From Enterococcus pallens ATCC BAA-351 (GTDB lineage Bacteria; Bacillota; Bacilli; Lactobacillales; Enterococcaceae): a DNA stretch of 64,000 nucleotides. Location of the stretch: assembly GCF_000407485.1 (NCBI RefSeq), contig NZ_ASWD01000002.1, positions 620,001 to 684,000 of the forward strand. The letters are read 5' to 3'. The position numbers and the translations under genes were made by a program. Positions 54,352-63,844 of the stretch are shown in pieces; within the stretch, counting starts at the first letter, position 1; the number at the start of each line of letters is the position of its first letter. Under the pieces are notes generated by a model. The model did not search any database. It saw only the letters and a program-made list of their open reading frames with translations, and was not told where the DNA came from.

Positions 54352-54921
54352 ATGAACACACATGAACTCTATACAAAATTGGAGCTGGCTCCAGTGATTG
54401 CTGCTGTGAATAACGAAGAAGAATTGGCTCAAGCTTTACTAACTGATGTAGAGGTCGTGTTTGTGCTGCAATCTCATTTAATGCAGCTGCAGGAGCTGTC
54501 AGAAAAGATTAAACACAGCGGCAAAGTTGCCGTTTTACATGCGGATCGGGTCAAGGGACTGTCCTCAGATGAGACAGCGATTGACTATATTAAAAAAAGC
54601 ACTTCTTTTGATGGCATTATTTCCACCAAGTCTACAATTGTTCATTATGCGAAAAAAAGGCAGCTGCTGGCTATTCAGCGTTTTTTCCTGCTGGATTCTT
54701 CTGCTTTAGCCAATGTTGAACGGCAGCTGACTCAGACCGAAGCTGATCTAGTGGAAGTCCTGCCAAGTGTTTCGCCAAAAATCGTTAAAGAGCTGGTTAA
54801 ACAATCCCGCAAGCCCTTGATTGTTGGTGGACTAATTCGTGATAAGGAAGATGTCATGGGGGCTTTAGGAGCTGGAAGTCTCGCCGTATCAACAACAATG
54901 GCTGCCGTTTGGTCAATCTAA
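54352..54921 (+). CDS. glpP: Glycerol uptake operon antiterminator
   Basis: 189 residues from ATG 54352 (GGGGAGAAAG upstream), the shorter of two starts. TIM-barrel protein: PVIAAVNNEEELAQAL, VAVLHADRVKGLS, FDGIISTKS, EVLPSVSPKIV, VGGLIRDKED, GAGSLAVSTT, all in the GlpP pattern. In Bacillus GlpP with glycerol-3-phosphate lets polymerase pass a leader terminator. Such a terminator stands right after this gene, before the glpA-like gene. Confidence 0.93.
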   Translation: MNTHELYTKLELAPVIAAVNNEEELAQALLTDVEVVFVLQSHLMQLQELSEKIKHSGKVAVLHADRVKGLSSDETAIDYIKKSTSFDGIISTKSTIVHYAKKRQLLAIQRFFLLDSSALANVERQLTQTEADLVEVLPSVSPKIVKELVKQSRKPLIVGGLIRDKEDVMGALGAGSLAVSTTMAAVWSI

Positions 54922-54923
54922 TA

Positions 54924-54952
54924 TTGTTGCCGCCGCAAAAAGGTGTTATAAT
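54924..54952 (+). promoter_or_regulatory. Sigma-A promoter of the glpA-like operon
   Basis: -35 TTGTTG, 17-bp spacer, -10 TATAAT. The start point would fall just before the leader terminator. Confidence 0.8.
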
Positions 54953-54980
54953 ACAGGTAACTAAATAACTTGCTAGAGAC

Positions 54981-55039
54981 AAAAAGAGTATAGCAGCAAA
55001 TGCCAACAAACCTTGGCATCTGTTTCCTATACTCTTTTT
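54981..55039 (+). terminator. Leader terminator, probable GlpP antitermination target
   Basis: Outer stem AAAAAGAGTATAG / CTATACTCTTTTT enclosing an inner ATGCCAA / TTGGCAT hairpin, followed by TTTTTTTG. It lies between promoter and start codon of the glpA-like gene and directly after glpP. Confidence 0.88.
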
Positions 55040-55080
55040 TTGTGCTGTAGTCCTTGAAAATTAAGCTAGGGGGAAAGAAT

Positions 55081-56529
55081 ATGTATGATGTAACCATCAT
55101 CGGTTGTGGCATCGTCGGAGCCGCAACTGCCTATGAATTAAGTAAATATCAATTAAAAACACTCGTCTTGGAGGCCGAAAACGATGTCAGCCAAGGAGCC
55201 ACCAAAGCCAACAGTGCTATTTTACATGCCGGCTTTGATCCTGAGCCTGGTACTTTAATGGCCAAACTGAATGTGGAAGGTGCTGCGTATGCCAAGGAGC
55301 TTTGCCAAAAGCTTGCCGTTCATTACAACCAGATCGGCTCATTAGTTGTTGCTTTTTCCGAAGAAGATTTAGCCTTGATTCAGGAACTATATGACCGTGG
55401 AGTAAAAAATGGGGTGCCAGATTTAGCGTTGCTGAATAAAGAAGAGCTGTTGGCAAAGGAGCCTAACCTTTCCCACCAAGCTGTTGGGGCACTTTATGCA
55501 CCTAGTGCTGCCATCGTTAATCCTTGGGAATTTTGTCTGGCTCTAGCTGAAACAGCCGTAAAAAACGGAGTCGAACTGGCGTTGAATAATCAGGTAGAAG
55601 CCATCACCCAAACCGCGGAAGGCTACCAAATTGAAACCAATCAAGGCACGTATCAAACGAAATATATCTTTAATGCAGCCGGCATTCATTCAGACGACAT
55701 TCACAATATGGTTGCTGAGCCGAATTTTGAAATCACCCCAAATCGCGGTGAATACTATCTATTAGATAAATCAGAAGGCGCTGTTGTCAATCATGTAATT
55801 TTCCAATGTCCTTCAAGTATAGGAAAAGGCGTGCTGATTAGTCCAACCGTTCACGGTAACCTGATTGTTGGTCCTAACTCTCATGGCCTTCAGAAAAGTG
55901 AGCTGGGAACTGGCTTAGATACAGGCAATACCGCTGCCGGATTATCCCAGGTTGCCCAGCTAGCCGCCAAATCGGTTCCAGATCTTAATCTACGGCAGTC
56001 GATTCGTAATTTTTCCGGTGTTCGGGCCAACAGTACCGGCAGTGATTTCGTAATTCAAGAGGCAGCAGCCGGCTTCATCGATCTGGCCGGGATCAAATCG
56101 CCTGGTCTCACCTCTGCGCCAGCCATTGCGCTCTATGCCATTGAATTGCTGGAAAAATCAGCAGAAACCTCATTTGAACTAAAAGAAACATTTGTCGATA
56201 CACGGGAAAAAGTTGTTTTCCAGGAACTGACTATTCCTGAAAAAAATCAATTGATTGCAGAAGACCCTAGCTACGGGAGAGTAATTTGCCGCTGCGAAAC
56301 CATTACCGAGGGCGAAATCAAAGCAGCCGCTCACTCACCGATTCCTACTACCTCGCTGGACGGCATCAAACGCCGCTGCAATGCCGGAATGGGACGCTGC
56401 CAAGGCGGCTTCTGCGGTCCCCGAGTAGTGGAAATTTTGTCAGAGGAGCTGGGGATTTCTCCGCTAGAGGTGCTGCAGGATCGTAATGGAAGCAACGTAT
56501 TAGTCGAAGCTACTAAGGGAGGGATTTAA
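55081..56529 (+). CDS. GlpA-like FAD-dependent glycerol-3-phosphate dehydrogenase
   Basis: 482 residues from ATG 55081 (AGGGGGAAAG upstream). N-terminal FAD motif GCGIVGAATAYEL, DAO fold, and a C-terminal BFD-like [2Fe-2S] segment with Cys in CRCET and RCNAGMGRCQGGFCG (four Cys). This domain order matches the two-subunit anaerobic G3P dehydrogenases. Oxidises sn-glycerol-3-phosphate to DHAP. Next gene starts 1 bp after its stop. Confidence 0.9.
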   Translation: MYDVTIIGCGIVGAATAYELSKYQLKTLVLEAENDVSQGATKANSAILHAGFDPEPGTLMAKLNVEGAAYAKELCQKLAVHYNQIGSLVVAFSEEDLALIQELYDRGVKNGVPDLALLNKEELLAKEPNLSHQAVGALYAPSAAIVNPWEFCLALAETAVKNGVELALNNQVEAITQTAEGYQIETNQGTYQTKYIFNAAGIHSDDIHNMVAEPNFEITPNRGEYYLLDKSEGAVVNHVIFQCPSSIGKGVLISPTVHGNLIVGPNSHGLQKSELGTGLDTGNTAAGLSQVAQLAAKSVPDLNLRQSIRNFSGVRANSTGSDFVIQEAAAGFIDLAGIKSPGLTSAPAIALYAIELLEKSAETSFELKETFVDTREKVVFQELTIPEKNQLIAEDPSYGRVICRCETITEGEIKAAAHSPIPTTSLDGIKRRCNAGMGRCQGGFCGPRVVEILSEELGISPLEVLQDRNGSNVLVEATKGGI

Positions 56530-56530
56530 T

Positions 56531-57799
56531 ATGCATGAATTAATCGTTATTGGCGGTGGTCCAGCTGGGCTGGCGGCGGCGATGGCTGCCTACAATGAAG
56601 GAGTTCGAGATATTTTAATCATTGAAAGAGACAAGCAATTAGGCGGCATTTTGAATCAGTGCATCCACAATGGCTTTGGCCTGCACTACTTCAAAGAAGA
56701 GCTGACTGGTCCCGAATATGCGGGACGGTTTATCGATATGATTAAGGAAACAACTATTCAGGTCTTTTTAGATACAATGGTGTTGGAAGTATCCGAAAAT
56801 AAAGAAGTTCATATTGTTAATAAGGAGCAAGGCTATCAAATCCTGAAGGCTAAATCCATTGTCCTAGCAATGGGCTGCCGCGAACGCACTCGTGGAGCAA
56901 TTGGGATTCCCGGCAGTCGACCAGCAGGTGTTTACACCGCTGGTACTGCCCAACGCTATGTAAATATGGAGGGCTACCTAGTTGGGAAGAAGGTGCTGAT
57001 TTTAGGTTCTGGCGATATTGGACTTATTATGGCTCGCCGCATGACTTTAGAAGGGGCTGATGTTTTGGCCTGTGTTGAGGTGATGCCTTACTCAGGCGGT
57101 CTGACCAGAAACATCGTTCAGTGCTTAGACGATTTTGATATTCCATTATATTTATCCCATACCATCACTGAAGTTCGTGGCAAAAGCCGGGTAGAGGAAG
57201 TCGTTGTTTCACAAGTGGATGAAAACCGGCGACCGATTCCTGGTACAGAACAGACCTTCGAATGTGACACGATTCTTCTGTCGGTTGGTTTAATTCCAGA
57301 AAATGAATTGAGTCGCAGCGCTGGTGTTGTGATGGATAATAAAACCAGTGGTGCTATTGTTTACGAAAACATGGAAACCTCAATCCCAGGTATCTTCGCC
57401 TGCGGAAATGTGGTTCACGTCCATGATTTGGTGGATTTTGTAACCGCCGAAAGTACCCGGGCTGGTGTGGCAGCTGCTCAGTACCTGTCCCAACAAAACC
57501 AGCAGGAACAGGAAACCGACTGTCTCACAATTAAAAATGGCAATTATGTCACCTATGTCGTGCCGCAAAAAATTCGCGAGGACAACGTGCCGAAAAAAGT
57601 AGAGCTGTTTTTCCGGGTAAACAAGGTCTTTGACGACAGTCAAATTGTTGTGAAGTCTCAAGGAGAGGTCATTGCTAAAAAACGAAAAAGCTATATTGTT
57701 CCTGGAGAAATGGAAAAGATCAATTTATCGAAAAAAGTTTTGGATAAAGCCGGCAGCGGCGAAATTGAAATCTCAGTGGAGGAGGTCGTAAAAGCATGA
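56531..57799 (+). CDS. FAD/NAD-dependent oxidoreductase (GlpB-like partner)
   Basis: 422 residues. Two Rossmann motifs, GGGPAGLAAAMAA at the N-terminus and GSGDIGLIMARR near 157; CGNVVHVHDLVDFV is the second FAD contact. Resembles the small NAD(P)-disulfide-type subunit encoded with GlpA-like dehydrogenases in Firmicutes and Thermotoga. Probably passes electrons from G3P to NAD or an electron carrier. Overlaps the DUF1667 gene by 4 bp. Confidence 0.9.
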   Translation: MHELIVIGGGPAGLAAAMAAYNEGVRDILIIERDKQLGGILNQCIHNGFGLHYFKEELTGPEYAGRFIDMIKETTIQVFLDTMVLEVSENKEVHIVNKEQGYQILKAKSIVLAMGCRERTRGAIGIPGSRPAGVYTAGTAQRYVNMEGYLVGKKVLILGSGDIGLIMARRMTLEGADVLACVEVMPYSGGLTRNIVQCLDDFDIPLYLSHTITEVRGKSRVEEVVVSQVDENRRPIPGTEQTFECDTILLSVGLIPENELSRSAGVVMDNKTSGAIVYENMETSIPGIFACGNVVHVHDLVDFVTAESTRAGVAAAQYLSQQNQQEQETDCLTIKNGNYVTYVVPQKIREDNVPKKVELFFRVNKVFDDSQIVVKSQGEVIAKKRKSYIVPGEMEKINLSKKVLDKAGSGEIEISVEEVVKA

Positions 57800-58149
57800 A
57801 AAATTTCATTTGCATTATGTGTCCCAAGGGCTGTCACTTAACAGTCGACGAAGAAAATGACTACCAGGTTACCGGCTATAGCTGCAATAAAGGAATTAAA
57901 TACGGCAAAGCCGAAGCCACCAATCCCATTCGGGTGGTGACCTCCACTGTTGTAGTAAACAACGGGGAAGCGCATCGTTGCTCAGTCAAAACCGCCCATG
58001 GCATCCCAAAAGAAGCCGTTCGTGCTGCCATGCAGGAGATCGATCAAGTCCGACTGCAGGCACCTGTCAAAATCGGTGATGTCGCGATTGAAAATCTTTT
58101 AGATACCGGCGTCGATGTAGTGGTTACCTGCAACATTCAAGCAAGCTGA
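57796..58149 (+). CDS. DUF1667 family protein
   Basis: 117 residues. Four Cys (CIMCPKGC and GYSCNKG) near the N-terminus suggest an iron-sulfur or zinc site. DUF1667 proteins regularly accompany the GlpA/GlpB-like pair, as here, and may be a third subunit. Confidence 0.92.
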   Translation: MKNFICIMCPKGCHLTVDEENDYQVTGYSCNKGIKYGKAEATNPIRVVTSTVVVNNGEAHRCSVKTAHGIPKEAVRAAMQEIDQVRLQAPVKIGDVAIENLLDTGVDVVVTCNIQAS

Positions 58150-58155
58150 TTTACT

Positions 58156-58185
58156 AGGAGGTTCATCCCTTGAGATGGACCTCCT
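58156..58185 (+). terminator. Intrinsic terminator of the glpA-like operon
   Basis: 12-bp stem AGGAGGTTCATC / GATGGACCTCCT (one G-U) with a six-base loop and TTTCTC tail, just after the DUF1667 gene. Confidence 0.88.
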
Positions 58186-58284
58186 TTCTCATTCACGCCT
58201 AATATTCAACCATTTAGGAAAAAAGCCGCTCTCCAGTCAGCATATCCGCTAAACTTGCTATAAGAAAAGAAATGGAGAGTGGAA

Positions 58285-59364
58285 ATGATGGAAGAGCAAC
58301 TTGAAAGTAAACAGCTGAAGATTTTCTCCGCTATTGCTTTTGGATTACCAGTAATTATGGGGTTATTCATGTGGTATGGCTACAATACTAAAGGAAACAT
58401 TGATCTTTTCACCTTGACACATATGTATTATCCGGCAGCTGGAGCAATGATGGCCCTTTTAATCAGTGGAAAGGCCAAGAAAACTATTCCGAAAGCCTTT
58501 TTTATTGGTTATTTGATTCAAACCGGAATGATGATTGCCTGCAGCTTATTGGGATTATTTATGGGCGGCAGCACGTTTATGATGATCGGCAGCTTCGTCA
58601 TGATTCTTGGCAGTATTTTTCTATGGATTGCTCTGCCGGTTGCTAAAAAAGAGCGCCGAGAAGCTTATGGTCTGCGTAGAAAAAACGGGAAGCTGACCGT
58701 CGCTTTGGTTTTATTGTTTGTTGTATTGTATACCGCACGCATGGTGATTTATTATGTAATCGAAGGTGAACTTGGCAGTATGACAGAGATCTTCTCCAAA
58801 TCGCAAACCTGGTTGTTCTTAGTACAAACCTTAGTCAGCTACTTGATTATGTTTGCCCCTTATTTTGGTGAAGAATACGGCTGGCGTTACTTCCTGCAGC
58901 CGATGTTGCAGAAAAAATATGGCATGGTGAAAGGTGTATTACTACTAGGAATCGTTTGGGGACTTTGGCATTTGCCGCTGAATTTCTTCTATTATACTTC
59001 ACCAGCCATCGGTATTATTTCCGTAGCTAATCAACTTGTGGTTTGTATCACCATGGGTATCTTCATGGGATGGGTATATATGAAGACCGACAATGTTTGG
59101 AGTGTGGTTGCGATTCATTTCCTGAATAATAATCTGGCACCGATTTTCGCTGGCGACCTTACCGGCGAATCGATGTCTGGCTACTCGATCGGCTGGTCTG
59201 ACGTTGCCACAGCAGCTGTTATCATGACCCTTTGCTACGCTTGGCCGATAATTACCAAGTACTTCAGGAATCGAAATCATTTGAACCTGACCCCTGAAGC
59301 TCGGGCAAACCAACTAATTGAAGAACCCGTACCAAAAAAGAATATAACAACTAAATACGCTTAA
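58285..59364 (+). CDS. CPBP-family intramembrane metalloprotease
   Basis: 359 residues from ATG 58285 (GGAGAG upstream; ATG 58288 also possible). About eight membrane helices. Motif 1 EEYGWRYF (EExxxR), motif 2 GLWHLPLNFF and motif 3 AIHFLNNN, the three elements of Abi/CAAX-like proteases. In Firmicutes some members give bacteriocin self-immunity. Target unknown. Single gene. Confidence 0.93.
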   Translation: MMEEQLESKQLKIFSAIAFGLPVIMGLFMWYGYNTKGNIDLFTLTHMYYPAAGAMMALLISGKAKKTIPKAFFIGYLIQTGMMIACSLLGLFMGGSTFMMIGSFVMILGSIFLWIALPVAKKERREAYGLRRKNGKLTVALVLLFVVLYTARMVIYYVIEGELGSMTEIFSKSQTWLFLVQTLVSYLIMFAPYFGEEYGWRYFLQPMLQKKYGMVKGVLLLGIVWGLWHLPLNFFYYTSPAIGIISVANQLVVCITMGIFMGWVYMKTDNVWSVVAIHFLNNNLAPIFAGDLTGESMSGYSIGWSDVATAAVIMTLCYAWPIITKYFRNRNHLNLTPEARANQLIEEPVPKKNITTKYA

Positions 59365-59375
59365 CTATCCAGATA

Positions 59376-59412
59376 AAAAATGGGCTCAGCTATCTTCGCT
59401 GCGCCCATTTTT
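59376..59412. terminator. Bidirectional terminator between CPBP and truA
   Basis: AAAAATGGGC / GCCCATTTTT stem with T tracts on both strands, in the gap between convergent genes. Confidence 0.9.
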
Positions 59413-60153
59413 CTATTTATAATACACTTCATCCAAAAATAACCCTTGAGCTGGCACGGTTTCTCCAGCATTTTTTCTGACCTTGCTGGCAAATACTTCG
59501 TCAATTGCCTCAAGCTCCATTGTTCCGGCACCAATTTCCAGTAACGTCCCCACAATAATGCGCACCATTTTATGCAGGAAGCCATCTCCCACAAAGGTAA
59601 AATGCAGCAGGCTGCCTTCTTCCTCAATGCTAATACGTTCAATTGTGCGAACAGTCGATTTTTTCGTTTTCTTCAAAGCAGAAAAGCCTATAAAATCATG
59701 TTTGCCAGTTAGCTTGCGACATGCTTCCCTCATGCGATCTAAATCCAACGCTTGCGGATAATGATAGCTGTAGCCTCGTTCAAAAGCCGAAGGAATTTCA
59801 GCATGCCAGACATAGTAGCTGTACTGTTTCCCAGTCGCATTGTAGCGCGCATGAAATCGTTCAGCTGCCTCTTCGGCTTTCTTCACTACAATATCCTGCG
59901 GCAGATACCGATTGAGAAAAGCAATCATCTCCGCCAAAGACATGTCACTGTTGGTTTTAAAATTTGCTACCTGACCACGCGCATGAGTTCCGCCATCGGT
60001 TCGTCCTGAACCAATAATCTCAAGCTCCTCACCCGTCATTTGCTTAATGATATTCTCAATTTTCCCCTGAATCGTCTTATCTGAATCTCCCAGCCGTTGC
60101 CAGCCCAGGTAACGTTTGCCATCATATTCGATGGTCAGTTTAATATTTCTCAT
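59413..60153 (-). CDS. truA: tRNA pseudouridine synthase A (TruA)
   Basis: 246 residues. LTIEYDGKRYLGWQR at the N-terminus and GSGRTDGGTHARGQ around the catalytic Asp (canonical form GRTDAGVHA, here GG and T). HKMVRIIVGTLLEIG and C-terminal GLFLDEVYY complete the family pattern. Modifies U38-40 in tRNA anticodon arms. Canonical truA usually sits beside ecf/cbiO genes, so this may be a second copy. Confidence 0.93.
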   Translation of the reverse strand: MRNIKLTIEYDGKRYLGWQRLGDSDKTIQGKIENIIKQMTGEELEIIGSGRTDGGTHARGQVANFKTNSDMSLAEMIAFLNRYLPQDIVVKKAEEAAERFHARYNATGKQYSYYVWHAEIPSAFERGYSYHYPQALDLDRMREACRKLTGKHDFIGFSALKKTKKSTVRTIERISIEEEGSLLHFTFVGDGFLHKMVRIIVGTLLEIGAGTMELEAIDEVFASKVRKNAGETVPAQGLFLDEVYYK

Positions 60154-60267
60154 GTGATCTGTTTTGCTCCTCTAGTTAAGTTAGCTTTATAATATCATTT
60201 TTCAACGATCGCTCGCTTACTTTTTTGCAACACCTTTTGATTCTTAAGAAAATAAGATCCATTCTAA

Positions 60268-60299
60268 AAAAGCCAACCACCCTAAGATGATCAGCCTTA
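60268..60299 (-). terminator. Intrinsic terminator of the DinB-like gene
   Basis: Minus-strand AAGGCTGATCATC pairs with GGGTGGTTGGCTTT through several G-U pairs; TTTTTT follows. Confidence 0.75.
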
Positions 60300-60309
60300 A
60301 CCTATAGAA

Positions 60310-60819
60310 TTATTTGCCGATGACCAGTCTTCTAGTGTAAACTGCTTGCCCCGAATGCATCACCGCATCATCAATTGCCGAAACAATCCGCACCTCTCTT
60401 GTTACCGGTGGTGTCCAGCTGTCGTCAATGATCTCCTCCAGACTTTCTTCCTTTAGCCCTTCTAAGTAAGTAATCGTAAAATCAACACAGGCCGACAAAT
60501 AGTCCAGCAAAATATCCTTGTTGTTCACTACCACCTTCTCGGCTTCTTCTGGCGTATGATGCCACTCTTCTGTATCATCCGGTAAATCCAACGCAAACTT
60601 TTCGCTCCAACCAGCTGACAGCCACAGCGGCTTCGTATGATTCAACTCTGAAATCTGAAAATCCAGTTCGCGAGCCGTGTGCCACATCAGCCAAGTAACT
60701 GATTTGATCAACGGTGCCGGCATCGTGTTGGCTTCCTCCACACTCATCTGGCCTAAGGTATCCTCCAGCCGTTCCTGCCCCCGCTTCAACGTATCAATCG
60801 ACAATTTTGTAAAATTCAT
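60310..60819 (-). CDS. DinB-like four-helix protein
   Basis: 169 residues. Helical bundle with WLMWHTARELDFQIS and the C-terminal DDAVMHSGQAVYTRR; the two His and an Asp/Glu form the DinB metal triad. Family members act as thiol-dependent transferases or stress proteins; substrate unknown. Confidence 0.88.
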   Translation of the reverse strand: MNFTKLSIDTLKRGQERLEDTLGQMSVEEANTMPAPLIKSVTWLMWHTARELDFQISELNHTKPLWLSAGWSEKFALDLPDDTEEWHHTPEEAEKVVVNNKDILLDYLSACVDFTITYLEGLKEESLEEIIDDSWTPPVTREVRIVSAIDDAVMHSGQAVYTRRLVIGK

Positions 60820-60975
60820 CTGTACCCCTCCTAGTTAAACCAAAGTGAACACTAGTATCTATTACTCACTTTACTACAGCGGTTACTTATCAGCAAACGT
60901 TCTGGTGCAAGGAGCAGCCGGAAATTCTTTGCTCTAAGAAGAAAGAATACTCTCATACAAAGCTGGCGACATTTT

Positions 60976-61947
60976 TTATTCAAAGGGATATTTAAATCCC
61001 CATAAATTACGAATTTCTGTCAGTAGTCTGTTCACATCCAAGCTCCAAGCCAATGTGTCATTGCTTTTATTTTCGGTAATATATTTTTGAATAGCAGCCA
61101 CTTCATACTCTAACGCTGCGCCACTATGTCCCAAGACAATTTCTTCTACTCGATTATCCTCAGTAAAAACTATTTTGGCTTGATCCGCCCTGGGGTAATT
61201 TTCAATTTCAATATATCCTTTTTCTGCAATAATCGTACCACGTTTAGCTTGCTTAGCCCTCATTGTCAACGCAATAACCACTAGCTGACCTAAAGCATTT
61301 TTCATCAAAATTCCGGCCTCTTCATCCACTCCTGTTTCAAAATAATTTACAGTTGAGAGAACAACGTTCGGCGTTTCAGCTAAGAAAAAGCGAGCAAAGG
61401 ACACCGCATAGACCCCGATATCCAGTAAAGCACCTCCTGCCAACTCCTTGGAAAAAAAACGATGAGTTACATCATACTCCTTACAACTGCCGAAATTTAC
61501 TTGAACCATTTTTACTTTCCCCAATTCTCCTGACTGCAGTCTTTCTTTGACCGCCGAAAACAGAGGCATATGATACAGAGTCATTCCTTCCATAATTACT
61601 AGGTTCTGTTGCTCAGCAATTGCGATACATTCTTCTAATTGTTGATTATTAACCGTAATCACTTTTTCTACAAATACATGCTTTCCAGCTAATAAAGCTT
61701 TCTTCATCCACTCATAATGCAAATTGTGAGGGGTGGCCACGTAGACAATCTCTATCTGTTTATCTTCAAGAAACTCTTTTTCACTGGTAAATACCTGCTG
61801 AATCGCATATTCCTCGGCAAATTTCTTAGCCATATCTGCTGAAATATCATAAACACCATAAATCTCCCCATTTACTTTCGTCAGAGCCTCGCCCATTTCA
61901 TGAGCAATCCAACCGCTGCCCACTATTCCCCAATTACATTTATCCAT
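60976..61947 (-). CDS. Gfo/Idh/MocA family oxidoreductase
   Basis: 323 residues. NAD motif GIVGSGWIAHEMG, then ATPHNLHYEW, EKVITVN (catalytic Lys in EKV) and C-terminal GGALLDIGVYAVSFAR with catalytic His region at KEYDVTHRFF. Substrate likely the product of the fructose-type PTS upstream (gap 15 bp). Last gene of that operon; I see no clear terminator after it. Confidence 0.92.
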   Translation of the reverse strand: MDKCNWGIVGSGWIAHEMGEALTKVNGEIYGVYDISADMAKKFAEEYAIQQVFTSEKEFLEDKQIEIVYVATPHNLHYEWMKKALLAGKHVFVEKVITVNNQQLEECIAIAEQQNLVIMEGMTLYHMPLFSAVKERLQSGELGKVKMVQVNFGSCKEYDVTHRFFSKELAGGALLDIGVYAVSFARFFLAETPNVVLSTVNYFETGVDEEAGILMKNALGQLVVIALTMRAKQAKRGTIIAEKGYIEIENYPRADQAKIVFTEDNRVEEIVLGHSGAALEYEVAAIQKYITENKSNDTLAWSLDVNRLLTEIRNLWGFKYPFE

Positions 61948-61962
61948 TGAGTATCTCTCCTT

Positions 61963-63009
61963 TTATACCGACGGCTCTTCTTCTATTTGAGTCTCAGCTT
62001 CCGGCGATTTCTTTAATAAGAGAAGACAAATCGCAGTTACTACTCCTCCTAGCAGCCAATAAAGAACGAACAAACCGGGATTACTGCTTAGAAAAACGAC
62101 AAACAATCCCCCATGAGGTGCATGAAGTGTAATGGCAGAAGCATAGCAAAGCGCACCAGAAACCGCTGAGCCAGCCATCAACGCCGGAATAACTCGAAAA
62201 GGATCGGCAACAGCAAAAGGAATGGCAAATTCGGTAATTTCAAAAATCCCTCCAGTAATCAACCCAGGCAGGTTTGAAAACTCATCCTTAGTGAATTTCT
62301 TTTTCATAATAATCATTGCTATAGCGATTCCCAAAGGAGGTGTCATTGCCGCCACACAACTAGTTGTTAAAGGAATCCAGTTTCCTGCTTCACTAGCTGC
62401 TAAGGCAAACGCGTAAGACGCTTTATTCAGCGGGCCGCCCATATCAAAAGCAATCATACACCCATGAATAATTCCCAGCATAATAGCACTTCCTGTACCT
62501 AACCCCTCTAACCAATTAGTCAAACCCACACTTAACGCAGTCATCGGCTTGCCAATCACGTAAATCATTAAAAAGCCAATAACCAGAACGCTGATTATAG
62601 GAATAATCAAAGTCGGAAGAAGCGAACGCATGCTCAAAGGTAATGGAATCTTTTTTAATTCGCGAACCAAAAAGCCGGCAATAATCCCCGCGACCAAAGC
62701 ACCAATAAACCCAGCACCCATTTCATCAGCTAATAGCCCACCTACCATGCCGGAACAGATAGCTGGCTTATCGGCGATGGCAAAAGCTACATAAGCTCCC
62801 AGTACGGGGGTCATCATAGCGAAAGCTCGTTTCCCTACCCAGAAAATGGTGCTGCTGACATTGCCGAAAGGCTCAACCGAGCTGGGAATATCTACTCCCC
62901 CTACCGCAAACCCTAAAGCAACTAAGATACCGCCGGCAATAACAAACGGCAGCATAAACGATACCCCTGTTAACAATCCCGTTTTTATATCATTCAGTAT
63001 TTGCTTCAT
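61963..63009 (-). CDS. PTS fructose-family IIC component
   Basis: 348 residues from ATG 63009 (AAGGAG seven bases upstream); the frame starting at 63042 overlaps IIB more. Membrane protein of about ten helices: KTGLLTGVSFMLPFVIAGG, HGCMIAFDMGGPLNKASYAFA, APHGGLFVVF. Overlaps the IIB gene by 20 bp. Confidence 0.93.
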   Translation of the reverse strand: MKQILNDIKTGLLTGVSFMLPFVIAGGILVALGFAVGGVDIPSSVEPFGNVSSTIFWVGKRAFAMMTPVLGAYVAFAIADKPAICSGMVGGLLADEMGAGFIGALVAGIIAGFLVRELKKIPLPLSMRSLLPTLIIPIISVLVIGFLMIYVIGKPMTALSVGLTNWLEGLGTGSAIMLGIIHGCMIAFDMGGPLNKASYAFALAASEAGNWIPLTTSCVAAMTPPLGIAIAMIIMKKKFTKDEFSNLPGLITGGIFEITEFAIPFAVADPFRVIPALMAGSAVSGALCYASAITLHAPHGGLFVVFLSSNPGLFVLYWLLGGVVTAICLLLLKKSPEAETQIEEEPSV

Positions 63010-63313
63010 TTTCATGCTCCTTCCTAAAGATAATGCCCGCATCCTTCACTAAAGTATGAGGATCTGTTTGAAAAATTTTTTCTTCAAATCCTGCAAATCG
63101 TTCGCTTTTTTGAATGCCGACATCATTTGCTAATACAATCAAATCCGCCTCTTCAATATCTTTTTTATTCAACTCATTTTCAATCCCTAAGGCGCCTTGA
63201 GTCTCAACCTTACAAGGGATGTTTTTTTGTTTGCATAATTTCTTTATCGATTGCGCCGCCATATAAGTGTGCGCAATCCCTGTCGCGCAAGATGTAATCG
63301 CAATTATTTTCAT
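62990..63313 (-). CDS. PTS fructose-family IIB component
   Basis: 107 residues. P-loop ITSCATGIAHTYMAAQ with the phosphorylated Cys at about residue 9. ATG overlaps the IIA stop by 4 bp. Confidence 0.96.
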   Translation of the reverse strand: MKIIAITSCATGIAHTYMAAQSIKKLCKQKNIPCKVETQGALGIENELNKKDIEEADLIVLANDVGIQKSERFAGFEEKIFQTDPHTLVKDAGIIFRKEHENEANTE

Positions 63314-63801
63314 GTGTATTCCCTCTCTTCATCTGCTAAGTCTCTGGCATACTTCAAGAATTCTTGCAGTGTTTCTAGTGAACGTAATTTTTGTAAAAAT
63401 TCATCATTAGCCAATAAACCGGCTAAACTGGCCAGCATTTGAATATAAGCTTCTCCCGATTGCTCCTGAGAAACCGCTAACATAAATATAAAACGAACCA
63501 AGCCGGTCTCACCAGAAGATTCATATAAGAAGGGCTCTCGCATTCGACAAAACAAGACTGCAGGCCTTTTTACTACAGAGCTTTTGGCATGAGGTAAAGC
63601 AATTTCATTGCCCATGTAAGTAGAGCCTAAAGCTTCCCTTTCATATAACGCCTGTTTAAATACTTCTTTATTGGTAATAAGACCCGCTTCAAAATACCAT
63701 CGAGTTAATTGAACAAACATTTCATCTTTATCATTGAACGGGGCTATATCTAGAAAAAAAGTTTTTTCATTTAAGATCGCTCCAATGTTTTTTTCCATCA
63801 T
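63310..63801 (-). CDS. PTS fructose-family IIA component
   Basis: 163 residues. EALGSTYMGNEIALPHAKS places the active His (about residue 73) in the usual ALPH motif. Ribosome binding site GAGGAG. The split IIA, IIB and IIC genes are typical of tagatose, mannitol-like or unknown sugar systems rather than FruA. Sugar unknown. Confidence 0.95.
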   Translation of the reverse strand: MMEKNIGAILNEKTFFLDIAPFNDKDEMFVQLTRWYFEAGLITNKEVFKQALYEREALGSTYMGNEIALPHAKSSVVKRPAVLFCRMREPFLYESSGETGLVRFIFMLAVSQEQSGEAYIQMLASLAGLLANDEFLQKLRSLETLQEFLKYARDLADEEREYT

Positions 63802-63844
63802 GTACTCTCCTCACACCACCATTTGCTTTTTTGGCATCAGCAGT

